Shown here: in pieces, positions 31,746 to 41,728 of the stretch | Position numbering within the stretch: the first letter of the stretch is position 1 | Layout: the number at the start of each line of letters is the position of its first letter | Assembly: GCF_030272615.1 (NCBI RefSeq) | Contig: NC_081414.1 | Coordinates: forward strand, 814,530,569 to 814,594,568 | Length of the DNA: 64,000 bases | Source of the DNA: Cryptomeria japonica | Taxonomy: Eukaryota; Streptophyta; Pinopsida; Cupressales; Cupressaceae | Reading direction: 5' to 3' | Made by a program: the position numbers and the translations under genes | The notes under the pieces: model-generated | Database searches by the model: none | The model's input: only the letters and a program-made list of their open reading frames with translations | Told to the model about the DNA's origin: nothing

Positions 31746-34447
31746 CAAACACCAAAAAGATCATTTTTTTTTTTTTTTTTAACCAATAACATGTTTGAAT
31801 GTTGAAAATGTCACACAGGTTGCGATTTTGACACTGTTTTGGTGCGTTTGGCATTATTTTGGCGCTATTCCCCCTGTTTCAGTGCTTTTCCCTTCTCTGT
31901 CTTTCCCTTTCTTTTAATACGTTTGTGTTAAATAGTGCCTCTGTTCAAACGCAGACTAGCGCTATTGTAACAAAACGTTGTACAAATCACCTTGTAACCA
32001 AAAAAAATAAAAAAATTTAGGCTTGTAGAAGCCCACCAAATAGGCAGATTTTACTAACTATTTTTCTCTTTTGTGCAGATTTAAATTAGATTAAAGAGTA
32101 GATTTATATTTTTTACTAACTTGTTTTTGAAGTTGGTTTTAAAAATGAATTCACTTTTTATTTTGGTTTAAAATTAACTTCACATTTCAAATTTGGGCTT
32201 TTGAAAAAGAATCACACATTTGTTTGGGGCTCTTAAAAAGAATTTCATTGTTCAAAGGTAAAAAGAACCACAAACTTATACAAAAACAACTTTTTTTTTT
32301 TTTTTTTTTTTTTTTGCAAGTTAGGAAACAAACTTCGTTTTGGTGCTTAAAATCAACAAGGCAAATTTTATTTCTTGCATCAAGATAAAACTCACAATCC
32401 ACACTTCCATTTTTGGTGCAAATAAAATTCACAATCAACTTGTCTCATTTTCAAAGCCATTTTACTTCATGCAAACGTGTTTTTCATTAAGTTGACCAGG
32501 ATTTTCAAATTCTAGTTTACTCAAACAATTGCCTTTGAAAATTAAAAAGAACACCATGATTGTTGGAGCAACATCTCCAAATAGTTAGATCACATTGCAA
32601 TGACAGATTAAAAAGAACAAGTGTTTTTCGTGCTTGGCACACTTGTGCAAAGAGTTGGTCGAGTGGTCCTACTTCTAACACACACTATCCTCTCCCTTGG
32701 CTTTCGTGGTCCTAGGTGCAAGAGAAAAGTGTTAGTAACACTCACATTTTATCTTTTTAAGAGAGGCCTGCCAAGGGATCGATACTCTTGGGAACGACCT
32801 CGAGCGGTAAATCCTTCGAGCCGCTATAGAAATCAGGTGAGAGCGAAAGTTGTAGCCTTGGGTATAGCTGTTCCTACAGTGTAACTGGCCGAAAGGACAA
32901 ATGGGCCCCACCACCAGTTACAAGGCTCTTAAGTGAGTCACTGCAGAATGAACTTATGTCCAAAAACATCGAACATGACTAAACACCTTTAAGTAGTAGC
33001 CCACCCGTTCTATTGATTGAGGATATTTGAGGTATAATTTAGTGCAAGAGCATAGATGGTTTTGCTCCCAAGATACTCACCATACATATTTCCTTGAGTA
33101 GAAACATAGCTTTTTGAAAGGTCACTTGTGGCTTGATAAAAGTGGTGACTCCCCCATCATAGGGATCATCTATTTGTTATGCTCGTGCAAGACTTAGTAT
33201 ATCACATCCTTACCTGCCACGGCGGGATTGATAAGGTATGTAGTACCAAAGTCGAAGAAATATCAAGATGTGGGCTAAATTTATCACAACTGGCCATTTG
33301 ACCTTAGGGATAAAGAGTGTTTGAAGTGTGTTCGTTTTACAGACCTAGTGCAAATTGAGCCGACTTCAGGCTTTGGAATTACACCTTAAAATAAATCTAA
33401 AGGAAGGGTCAAAAACAAGTCCAAGGATTGGGTTGATCTAGACCCATACTCATTTGTGCCTTTTGAGGCAACAATCTTGTGTTTGTGTGCTTGCTTTGTT
33501 TTCTTGTCAAAGAAAAATCAGAAAATCAATCCCAAAAACAAAGTATTCCTCCAACATCTGTCAACACAACCAAAAATACCAAAAACAAAGTGCAAACAAA
33601 CAAAGAGTCAAAAATTTATGACCATTCTTCACATCTTGCGAAAGAAGAAGTGTCATCAGAGTATCACCTTGAAAAGGAGACCACTAAGCTCAAAGGCTTT
33701 AATCAAAAGGAGGAAATTCTTCTATCTCAATAGACAAATCTTTGTCTCACATAGAGTCTTTCTACATCGCATGCGTCTATACCTTCAAGGTAAAACAAAC
33801 GAATTTGATTCTGAATCATTAAACCGCAGAGCTTTTATGCAATATAGAGCTCTGAGTTATCACAAAAATCAAGGAGGAAAGATTGATCCCAATTTCTTCC
33901 CAAACATCTGTATCACCTACAACACAGCTCGAGAAGTGCCACCAACTCCTGAAAGGGAAGAAGAAGAGTTTGTCCCATTTGCGACACAAAGTTTTTATTG
34001 AAGTTGAAAACAAAACATCCATCATCTTACTCATACATTATCATTCCATCATCAATCCATCCCAAAACTCTCAAAACATTAAGAGGTTCTTGTCCCAAGA
34101 TTCCTTTTTTAGATATTGCTTGAAATCAAACACATCACATCACTTTTAGATTGTTTCTACATCTAGGATAAGCTCATCCTAAGAGACACATCTACGCAGG
34201 TTAAAACTAGTTCATGAGTGAATCCTCTCATTGCTAGGTAGTCAAAATCTATAACACATCTCAGATTTCTCTACACCTTATCACATCCAAACTTATCAAA
34301 CAAACAAGCAATTCAAAGAAAGGAATTTCGGTTACATCTACCTTAAAGTGCTAGAGATCCCCATACAATACAAATCACCAATCATCAATCTTTCATCAGT
34401 AACTCATCATCATCTTCAATCAACTTCAAACAAAACTTGTAAACAAA
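31746..34447 (+). other. Leader of Ty3-B
   Basis: 2.7 kb from primer site to gag. Near 31820-31940, GCG-type cores at about 31822, 31844, 31862 and 31884 are spaced 22, 18 and 22, a weak version of the 20-bp array of Ty3-A. 32881-32921 forms a hairpin with an 8-bp stem GTAACTGG/CCAGTTAC enclosing CC-GAAA-GG. 33456-34001 is open in one frame, with protein-like stretches in overlapping frames. That could be the trace of an upstream ORF like ORF1 of Ogre elements, but support is weak. Confidence 0.6.
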
Positions 34448-37400
34448 ATGGCTCAAACCCGATCGCAATCAAGGCAACGAGAAATAGAAATTGAGGAAGA
34501 AGAGGACAATCTCAATGAATTTCAAGAAGCACTTGGAGGAAATGTAAATGATGAAAACCCAAGTACTCCTACTCCGTCAACAATCGAAAGGGTTCAGCAT
34601 AACCCTCATTTTAACAGATTATTTGATGAAATACTAAGGAGCAATGCGGATGCTCACTTTTTAAGACTCGCTCAAGAAGGAGCCAAACTCCCCTCTGACT
34701 TTGATCTTGCCCAATTAAGACAAGCATCAGAAAGACAAAGTCGCCATGAGGAGGAAAGGTGTAGAGATCCCATCAGATATAACATCCCTCGAGGTAACCC
34801 ACCACCTCCTCCTCCAAATGAAATGGAGATGTTGCGGCAACAAGTCGAGAATCTCGCCCAACAACTTCATAGTGGTGTTAAGACCAATCAATTCTCACTT
34901 AACGACATCTGTCCCTATCCGTTTGATAGGAATCTTTATATGCCACCCTTTCCACGCGGGTTTGAAACACCCAAATTTGAAAAATATAGAGGAAAGGGGG
35001 ATCCCCGTGATCATGTCCGAGAATTTCATTCTGCTTGTCTTGAAGTAGCTTATGAGGACACATACCTAATGCGCCTTTTTCCCCAAAGCTTGGGAGGAAC
35101 AACCACATCATGGTTTTCCCGACTTCCAGGTGGCATTAGAACATTTGAGGAACTCATCCAGAAGTTCCTATCTCATTACTCTTATAATATTGAACGCGAC
35201 ATCACCATGGCTGATCTATGCAACACCAAACAAAAACCAGGTGAATTATTCTCAGTATTCCTGCAACGATGGCGCCAAATGTCTAGCAGACGTTCTCTTC
35301 AGTTACCTGAAAGAGAACTAGTGGAAATTTTCATTTCCAACTTAAACGAAGAAATGGAATTTCACCTGGATGTCAAAGACACAGACTCTTTTAACGATAT
35401 GATCACCAAGGGTATAAAATGTGAAAGGGCACTCATCAAAAAAGGACTCATCAAAATCTTTAATGAACCAAAAGATGCTCCTCGCCCGCGCTTCAATAGC
35501 GATAAACCGAACTTCTGGAACAAGAATAAGAATATCGTCAATGATGGAGTTGTGGATGCCAGGACTGTCCAAAATGCACAACCTGTGGTTCGGTTTGCAG
35601 GACAAAATCCTCCACCTCAAAATAATACACATGGTCCTCCTAATCAAGGTTGCATCACATCTCATGATGAACCCAGACCTCGTCAGCAAAAACAAAAACG
35701 CACATACACTCCCTTAGGGGAACCCATTGAAATTGTCTTGCGACAACTCATTTCTCAAAATTTGGTCACTCTACCTAAACTATCAAACTATGAGCCTCAG
35801 GTCAAACCGGCATGGTGGAGAGATACTGAACACTGTGAGTTCCATCAAGGAAGAGGACACAAGACAAGTAATTGTCACCGATTGAAAGATCTCATTCAGG
35901 ATCTTATTGATCCAGGAGAAATTGAAGTTGAAGGACATGACCCAAAAACAACCAATAATGATCATCAGATGTTCAAGAATCCACTTCCATTACAAGATCA
36001 AAGGGGTCCTTCCACTTCCAGGCGAGGCACTGATACCACTGATTATACGCAGGCTGCGTATAACTACACTGTAAATCACCTGTATGATGCCAGTGAACAA
36101 ATTGCAACCATAACCTTCAAAAATCCCACCTCAAATTGCAATGTTGTTACACGTCGTGGCAAGGTCACCATCAAGGCAGCTCCACAAGGCACCACCTCCA
36201 ATCCAAAGCAGTACAATCTTGTGGAACAATTAGACAAAACGCCTGCACTCATATCCATTTTAGAACTATTACGCCTATCGCCATCTCATAAAACAATCTT
36301 GGATCAAGCACTCCAAGAGGCGTCAGTCCCTGCAAACCTGAACACGGACCAATTTCAAGCCATGGTTGGAAGTCTAAAGTCATCACCTTGTCTCACTTTT
36401 TCTGAAAGTGATAACTCTTCCTTCCAGCAACCTCATAACGCCTCACTCCACATTGAAGGCTTTGTCAACCAACACAGGATCAAGCGAGTCTTGATTGATA
36501 ATGGAGCAGGCCTAAATATCTGTACACTACAGTTGGTCACAGCATTGGGATATGCAATAGAATCAGTGGATCCTCGCAAGAAGATCACCATCAAGGCCTA
36601 TGATGATGCAGAGCGTTCATCCAAAGGAGCTGTGGTACTACCAATCCGAGTGGGCCCTGTGGTAAAGCATATCATTTGTCAGGTTCTGGACCTTCCTCTG
36701 CCATATAATCTATTATTAGGGAGACCTTGGATACATGTCATGCAAGCCGTTCCATCTACCTACCATCAATGTATCAAGTTCCCACATAATGGTGCAGAGA
36801 TCACAATCCTGGGTGATGCAAATCCCTTTGCATTTTGCCATAATATCAGCCATCAACCAGAGATTACTGTTCCTAATAATAGGGAAGTCATTTCCTCCAC
36901 ATCATATGTAAATCCTGCCTCTCTTGCCAGTTCGAACACCCCTATACCCAAGCAAGAAAAGCTTAAGATGAAAGTCGCAGAGGAAGGTCCTGGAGAATAC
37001 AACTTGAGTCAGCTCTTTTGTGTGGGACAAATGCCCACTTCTCCTAGAACACATGGTAAACCACAGCAGTTGCTCCAGCAACCACTAATCACGCCTCCAT
37101 GTGCCTTAACGCCTTTCATTCTTGGAAAGAGTCAAGAGGAAGAGACACAAGATGAGGACCTGGCGGACTGGATCTATAAAGATCCCATCACCACTGACAA
37201 ACCGCAAGTTACACTTCCTACGGAACAATATGGAAAAGGCCTCCTCATTATGCAAAGAATGGGATATGATGGTCAGAGTGCTTTGGGATACTGCAAACAA
37301 GGACGACACGAACCTCTACTACCAGAATTCAAGCCCAAAGGTAATACAGGCCTTGGCTTTGAAAAAGAGATCCTTCCTAAACTCAGATTCAAAGGAAAAC

Positions 37401-40400
37401 CCAGCAAACCATTTTGCCCACCTACTGCAAAGAGGATACCTTTCATAATCAAAGCACCATCAAGCACTATCCCCACTGCCCCCTCAAGGCTCACAACTCC
37501 ACCATCACCAATGTCACTCATCCCATCAAACGAACCAGTAATCCTATCAGCAACACCATTTGTAGCAGCAACTATATTGGAACCCGCAGCAGCATCTATG
37601 GCACCAGTAGTTCCAGCAGAAGCCACTGAGTCACCATTACCGATACTTCCAGTGACAAATCCATTAAACCCCATCACAATTCCTGCAGCACCGATCACTA
37701 CAAGGATACATAAACCAATCACACCTGCCGTGTTTAACTCCAAAGACATCCCAGTATGGTATAGCAATCGGATGCTGGAGAGTGATTCAGAGACCGACTC
37801 ACATGAGTGGGAATTCGATTCAGTGCAACTTAACAATTCAGATGAGGAAGACACATCACCACCTCCACCCCGCAAAGACATCCCTGTTTACGGAGAAGCA
37901 CAGATAAAGACCACTTGGGTACCTGAGCTGGAAACATCTTCCACAGACCCTACGTCTCATCCTACGCCTGATTCTGACAGGGAGAGTACCATCAACGACC
38001 TTCACCACACTGTCTTCACCCTCACTGATACATCTCCCGCACTTAACTTAATCGATGAAGTAATGCCCATTATCCACCCTGAACTCATCGAATGGAACCA
38101 ACCAAATCCCCCATGTCTTGACCTCTTCCAAAATGATGAGGCTATCATTGACTTTTTGGAATTAAGGGATAATCTACCAAGCGGGGATCACAAAGCTGGA
38201 TTCGCCATTGAACTTAATAGCGCAGCATACTTCGGGGCGAATGCCAAACCCTTCAGCTGCAAAAATATAACATTAAAACATGGATCTTCTAGTGAAAACC
38301 ACACTGTGGCACTGTTTGATCCAACAAAAGTAAAAAGAAAGAGCGTATCCAACGGTGAAAACCTCTCTGAGGCGCCTGAGGATGAAGGGTTTGACATTCT
38401 CCCTGCTAATACACAACAGGAACGATCAACGATCCTCATTGAGGAGACCAAAGAATACAATGTGGGGACTCCTGAAAACCCTCATATCATACATCTGGCA
38501 TCTCTTCTCACTCCAGAGGAACAACCTCAATTTATAGAGTTCTTCCAACAGCGTCAGATCAACTTTGCATGGTCATATGCAGACATGCCTGGGCTTGATC
38601 CTGATTTAGTCATGCATCATCTCACAGTAGCAAAAGGAGCCAAACCTGTCAAGCAGAAGCTTCGTAAGATGCATCCTCAGATTGCCATGCTAGTCAAAAC
38701 AGAACTCAAGAAACTCCTGGATGTTGGTTTCATTAGACCAATTGATTATGCAGAATGGATCTCCAACATTGTACCAGTTGGCAAACCAAAAGGGGGCATC
38801 CGCATTTGTACAGACTTTAGAGATCTGAATAAGGCATGTCCTAAGGATGACTTCCCTCTACCAAATATCGACATCATAGTAGATTTGACAGCAGGACATG
38901 CCATGCTTTCACTCATGGATGGCTTTTCGGGATACAATCAAATAAAGATCGCACCAGAGGACCAACATAAGACAGCCTTCACATGTCCATGGGGCACATA
39001 CTGCTGGAATGTAATGCCTTTTGGTCTAAAGAATGCAGGAGCGACCTATCAAAGAGCAATGACCACCATCTTCCATGACATGATGCATACTATGATGGAA
39101 GATTATGTGGATGATTTACTAGCAAAATCACTTACTAGAGAAGGACATCTTCACATCTTCGATAAAATCTTTGATAGACTGGAACAATACCATGTTAGAC
39201 TCAACCCAAAGAAATGTGTCTTCGGAGTGACCTCCGGGAAGCTTCTAGGATACATTGTCTCAAGCAAAGGTATTGAGGTCGATCCAGCAAAGGTTAAGGC
39301 AATAATGGACATGCCACCTCCAAAGAATATCAGTCAGCTAAGAACACTACAAGGACGGCTTCAATCTATCCGCAGATTCATTGCACAATTGGCTGATAAG
39401 TGTCACCCATTCACACACCTGCTACACAAGAACATCCGCTTTCAGTGGGATGACAGATGCCAGCAAGCATTTCAGGCGCTTAAAGACTATCTCATGAATC
39501 CACCATTGCTGATGCCACCAGATCCAAGTAGACCATTATTGCTCTATATCTCAGCAACAAGTACAGCATTGGGTGTACTACTGGCACAACATAATGCAGA
39601 AGGAAAAGAGTGTGCTATTTACTACATCTCTCGCACACTTGTGGGCTATGAACTCAATTACACACCTATTGAGCGAGCTTGCCTAGCAGTAATCTTGGCA
39701 GCCACTAAACTGAGGCACTATCTGTTAACACACAAGGTGCAACTCATTGCAAAGATTGATCCACTCAAGTATTTACTTAACAAAGCAGCATTGACAGGTC
39801 GCTTAGCTAAATGGGTAATGATTCTAAGTGAATTCGACATCGAGTATGTGGACCGTAAAGCTATCAAAGGTCAGGTCATTGCAGATCAATTGGCCGATGC
39901 ACCACTCATAGGCGATCATCCTTTCATTTCCAATTTTCCAGATGAAGAGATATTCATGATCACAGAAGCACAACCATGGAAACTATATTTTGATGGTTCA
40001 TACACTAGGCACGGCTCGGGGGCAGGCATTCTGTTTATCACACCTCAAGGTGATAGCATCCCGAAGTCTTACAGGCTCACATTTCCATGCACAAACAACA
40101 TAGCAGAGTATGAGGCCTTGATCACAGGACTCAGGTTAGCCGTACAATGGAAATTACAAGAACTACAAGTATATGGCGATTCCCAACTAGTCATTCGACA
40201 AGCAACAGATGAATATCAGACCAAAGATGATAAACTCATGCCATATAAGCAAATGGTGGAAACTCTAAAGACATCATTTACTACTATCACTTTTGAGCAG
40301 ATACCAAGAGATCAGAATCGAGCTGCTGACGCTATGGCTACTATCGCATCTCTCCTAGATCTTCCACAGAATTCAACACGCTACGAGTTCTTGGTAGAAC

Positions 40401-41728
40401 AGCTTTGGATTCCCGCTTATGATATCCCCGAATCCGAAATGATATGTCGCCTTGTCGGTTCTGAATCCCCATGGTATGGTGAGTTCTACACCTATCTTCG
40501 CGATCATACCCCTCCTCCCAACCAATCGAATAACCAACGAAAAACCTTCATTCGCCAAACTGCTCGATATACCATTATTGCCGAAACCCTATACCGACGT
40601 AGTCTTGATGGTACTCTCCTTCGATGTCTGGAACAAGGTGAGATAACAAAGGCTTTGGAAGAGGTACATGAAGGAATTTGCGGGACTCATTCAAGTGGTC
40701 CATCACTCGCCAAGAAACTCTTGCGAGCTGGATATTATTGGCCATCTATGGAAAAGGATTCCTACTACTTTGTCAAAAAATGCAAGAAATGTCAAGTTCA
40801 TGGTGACCTGATACATGCACCGGCCCAGGAACTGCAACCAATCACAACACCATGGCCTTTTTGTCAATGGGGTCTTGATCTTGTGGGTAAAATCCATCCA
40901 TCTTCATCCAATGGCCATAAATTCATTATTACCGCCACCGAATATTTCACCAAGTGGATCGAAGCTGTTCCACTTACCCAAGTCACCGGCAAGCAGATCG
41001 CCTCATTCATTCTCAATTACATCATCTGCCGGTATGGTGTGCCCATGTCCATTGTCACAGATAATGGTCTTCCTTTCAAAAATCAGGATGTCCGTGAGCT
41101 TTGTGAGAAATTTCATATCCAACACCGCTTTTCCACTCCCTATTACCCACAAGGCAATGGTCAGGCCGAAGCATCCAATAAAAACATATTGAGAATCCTA
41201 AAGAAGACAGTCAATGATGCCGGTCGTGATTGGCATGTTCAATTGAATCCAGCATTATGGGCATATCGAACTAGCATTCGGACCCCTACAGGTGCAACTC
41301 CTTATTCATTGGTCTATGGTGCAGAAGCTATCTTGCCTATTGAGGTCGAGATACCATCATTAAGGGTTTCCTTGCACAATCTCATTGATGATGACGCATA
41401 CAGAGTCTCACGCCTTCAGGACTTGGAGCTACTTGATGAGAAGCGACAAGCTGCATACAACCATCTCAAAGCCTATCAGCAGCGCATGAGTAGAAGCTAC
41501 AATCACCGAGTTAGACCTCGTACATTTGAGGTAGGTGATCTTGTTCTTCGAGAGAATCCTCGCAACCAACCAAACAGAGAACATCAAGGCAAGTTTGAAT
41601 CAAATTGGCTAGGCCCATATGTTGTCACTGCTGTATTTGGGTCCGGGGCATATCAGTTGGCTACATCAGATGGAGAACCGCTCGCAGATCCAATCAATAG
41701 CATGCACCTCAAACGGTTTTATACCTAA
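34448..41728 (+). CDS. gag-pol: Ty3-B gag-pol polyprotein, intact
   Basis: A single 2426-residue frame. Capsid domain at about residues 175-330 (PKFEKYRGKGDP onward). Zinc motif CEFHQGRGHKTSNC at 463-476. Protease active site D684-N-G, in place of the usual D-S/T-G, with LLLGRPWIH downstream. G-patch at about 928-971. A T/P/S/A-rich linker at about 1000-1110. Reverse transcriptase from about 1390, with YVDD at 1553-1556. RNase H at about 1685-1800. A second, archaeal-type RNase H from about 1844 (D1849 in LYFDGSY). Integrase HHCC zinc segment from about 2074, then catalytic D2144, D2205 and E2241 with the standard 35-residue gap. The C-terminus has the GDLVLRENP and INSMHLKRFYT segments and no chromodomain. 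Having gag and pol in one frame implies regulation by proteolysis or splicing. The start is the first ATG after the leader, matching Ty3-A gag. All catalytic residues look intact. Confidence 0.97.
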   Translation: MAQTRSQSRQREIEIEEEEDNLNEFQEALGGNVNDENPSTPTPSTIERVQHNPHFNRLFDEILRSNADAHFLRLAQEGAKLPSDFDLAQLRQASERQSRHEEERCRDPIRYNIPRGNPPPPPPNEMEMLRQQVENLAQQLHSGVKTNQFSLNDICPYPFDRNLYMPPFPRGFETPKFEKYRGKGDPRDHVREFHSACLEVAYEDTYLMRLFPQSLGGTTTSWFSRLPGGIRTFEELIQKFLSHYSYNIERDITMADLCNTKQKPGELFSVFLQRWRQMSSRRSLQLPERELVEIFISNLNEEMEFHLDVKDTDSFNDMITKGIKCERALIKKGLIKIFNEPKDAPRPRFNSDKPNFWNKNKNIVNDGVVDARTVQNAQPVVRFAGQNPPPQNNTHGPPNQGCITSHDEPRPRQQKQKRTYTPLGEPIEIVLRQLISQNLVTLPKLSNYEPQVKPAWWRDTEHCEFHQGRGHKTSNCHRLKDLIQDLIDPGEIEVEGHDPKTTNNDHQMFKNPLPLQDQRGPSTSRRGTDTTDYTQAAYNYTVNHLYDASEQIATITFKNPTSNCNVVTRRGKVTIKAAPQGTTSNPKQYNLVEQLDKTPALISILELLRLSPSHKTILDQALQEASVPANLNTDQFQAMVGSLKSSPCLTFSESDNSSFQQPHNASLHIEGFVNQHRIKRVLIDNGAGLNICTLQLVTALGYAIESVDPRKKITIKAYDDAERSSKGAVVLPIRVGPVVKHIICQVLDLPLPYNLLLGRPWIHVMQAVPSTYHQCIKFPHNGAEITILGDANPFAFCHNISHQPEITVPNNREVISSTSYVNPASLASSNTPIPKQEKLKMKVAEEGPGEYNLSQLFCVGQMPTSPRTHGKPQQLLQQPLITPPCALTPFILGKSQEEETQDEDLADWIYKDPITTDKPQVTLPTEQYGKGLLIMQRMGYDGQSALGYCKQGRHEPLLPEFKPKGNTGLGFEKEILPKLRFKGKPSKPFCPPTAKRIPFIIKAPSSTIPTAPSRLTTPPSPMSLIPSNEPVILSATPFVAATILEPAAASMAPVVPAEATESPLPILPVTNPLNPITIPAAPITTRIHKPITPAVFNSKDIPVWYSNRMLESDSETDSHEWEFDSVQLNNSDEEDTSPPPPRKDIPVYGEAQIKTTWVPELETSSTDPTSHPTPDSDRESTINDLHHTVFTLTDTSPALNLIDEVMPIIHPELIEWNQPNPPCLDLFQNDEAIIDFLELRDNLPSGDHKAGFAIELNSAAYFGANAKPFSCKNITLKHGSSSENHTVALFDPTKVKRKSVSNGENLSEAPEDEGFDILPANTQQERSTILIEETKEYNVGTPENPHIIHLASLLTPEEQPQFIEFFQQRQINFAWSYADMPGLDPDLVMHHLTVAKGAKPVKQKLRKMHPQIAMLVKTELKKLLDVGFIRPIDYAEWISNIVPVGKPKGGIRICTDFRDLNKACPKDDFPLPNIDIIVDLTAGHAMLSLMDGFSGYNQIKIAPEDQHKTAFTCPWGTYCWNVMPFGLKNAGATYQRAMTTIFHDMMHTMMEDYVDDLLAKSLTREGHLHIFDKIFDRLEQYHVRLNPKKCVFGVTSGKLLGYIVSSKGIEVDPAKVKAIMDMPPPKNISQLRTLQGRLQSIRRFIAQLADKCHPFTHLLHKNIRFQWDDRCQQAFQALKDYLMNPPLLMPPDPSRPLLLYISATSTALGVLLAQHNAEGKECAIYYISRTLVGYELNYTPIERACLAVILAATKLRHYLLTHKVQLIAKIDPLKYLLNKAALTGRLAKWVMILSEFDIEYVDRKAIKGQVIADQLADAPLIGDHPFISNFPDEEIFMITEAQPWKLYFDGSYTRHGSGAGILFITPQGDSIPKSYRLTFPCTNNIAEYEALITGLRLAVQWKLQELQVYGDSQLVIRQATDEYQTKDDKLMPYKQMVETLKTSFTTITFEQIPRDQNRAADAMATIASLLDLPQNSTRYEFLVEQLWIPAYDIPESEMICRLVGSESPWYGEFYTYLRDHTPPPNQSNNQRKTFIRQTARYTIIAETLYRRSLDGTLLRCLEQGEITKALEEVHEGICGTHSSGPSLAKKLLRAGYYWPSMEKDSYYFVKKCKKCQVHGDLIHAPAQELQPITTPWPFCQWGLDLVGKIHPSSSNGHKFIITATEYFTKWIEAVPLTQVTGKQIASFILNYIICRYGVPMSIVTDNGLPFKNQDVRELCEKFHIQHRFSTPYYPQGNGQAEASNKNILRILKKTVNDAGRDWHVQLNPALWAYRTSIRTPTGATPYSLVYGAEAILPIEVEIPSLRVSLHNLIDDDAYRVSRLQDLELLDEKRQAAYNHLKAYQQRMSRSYNHRVRPRTFEVGDLVLRENPRNQPNREHQGKFESNWLGPYVVTAVFGSGAYQLATSDGEPLADPINSMHLKRFYT
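38291..38376 (+). other. Two bulged-hairpin RNA modules inside Ty3-B coding region
   Basis: 38291-38313: outer AGTG/CACT, bulge AAAA, inner CCAC/GTGG, loop ACT. 38354-38376: outer GGTG/CGCC, bulge AAAA, inner CCTC/GAGG, loop TCT. Outer pairs of the first module change on both sides relative to Ty3-A (GGTG/CGCT there), keeping the pairing. Confidence 0.65.

Noticed and set aside
33456-34001. 181-codon frame in the Ty3-B leader as a functional ORF1
   Set aside because: Two or three overlapping frames are equally open and none shows a domain; kept only as a remark in the leader entry.
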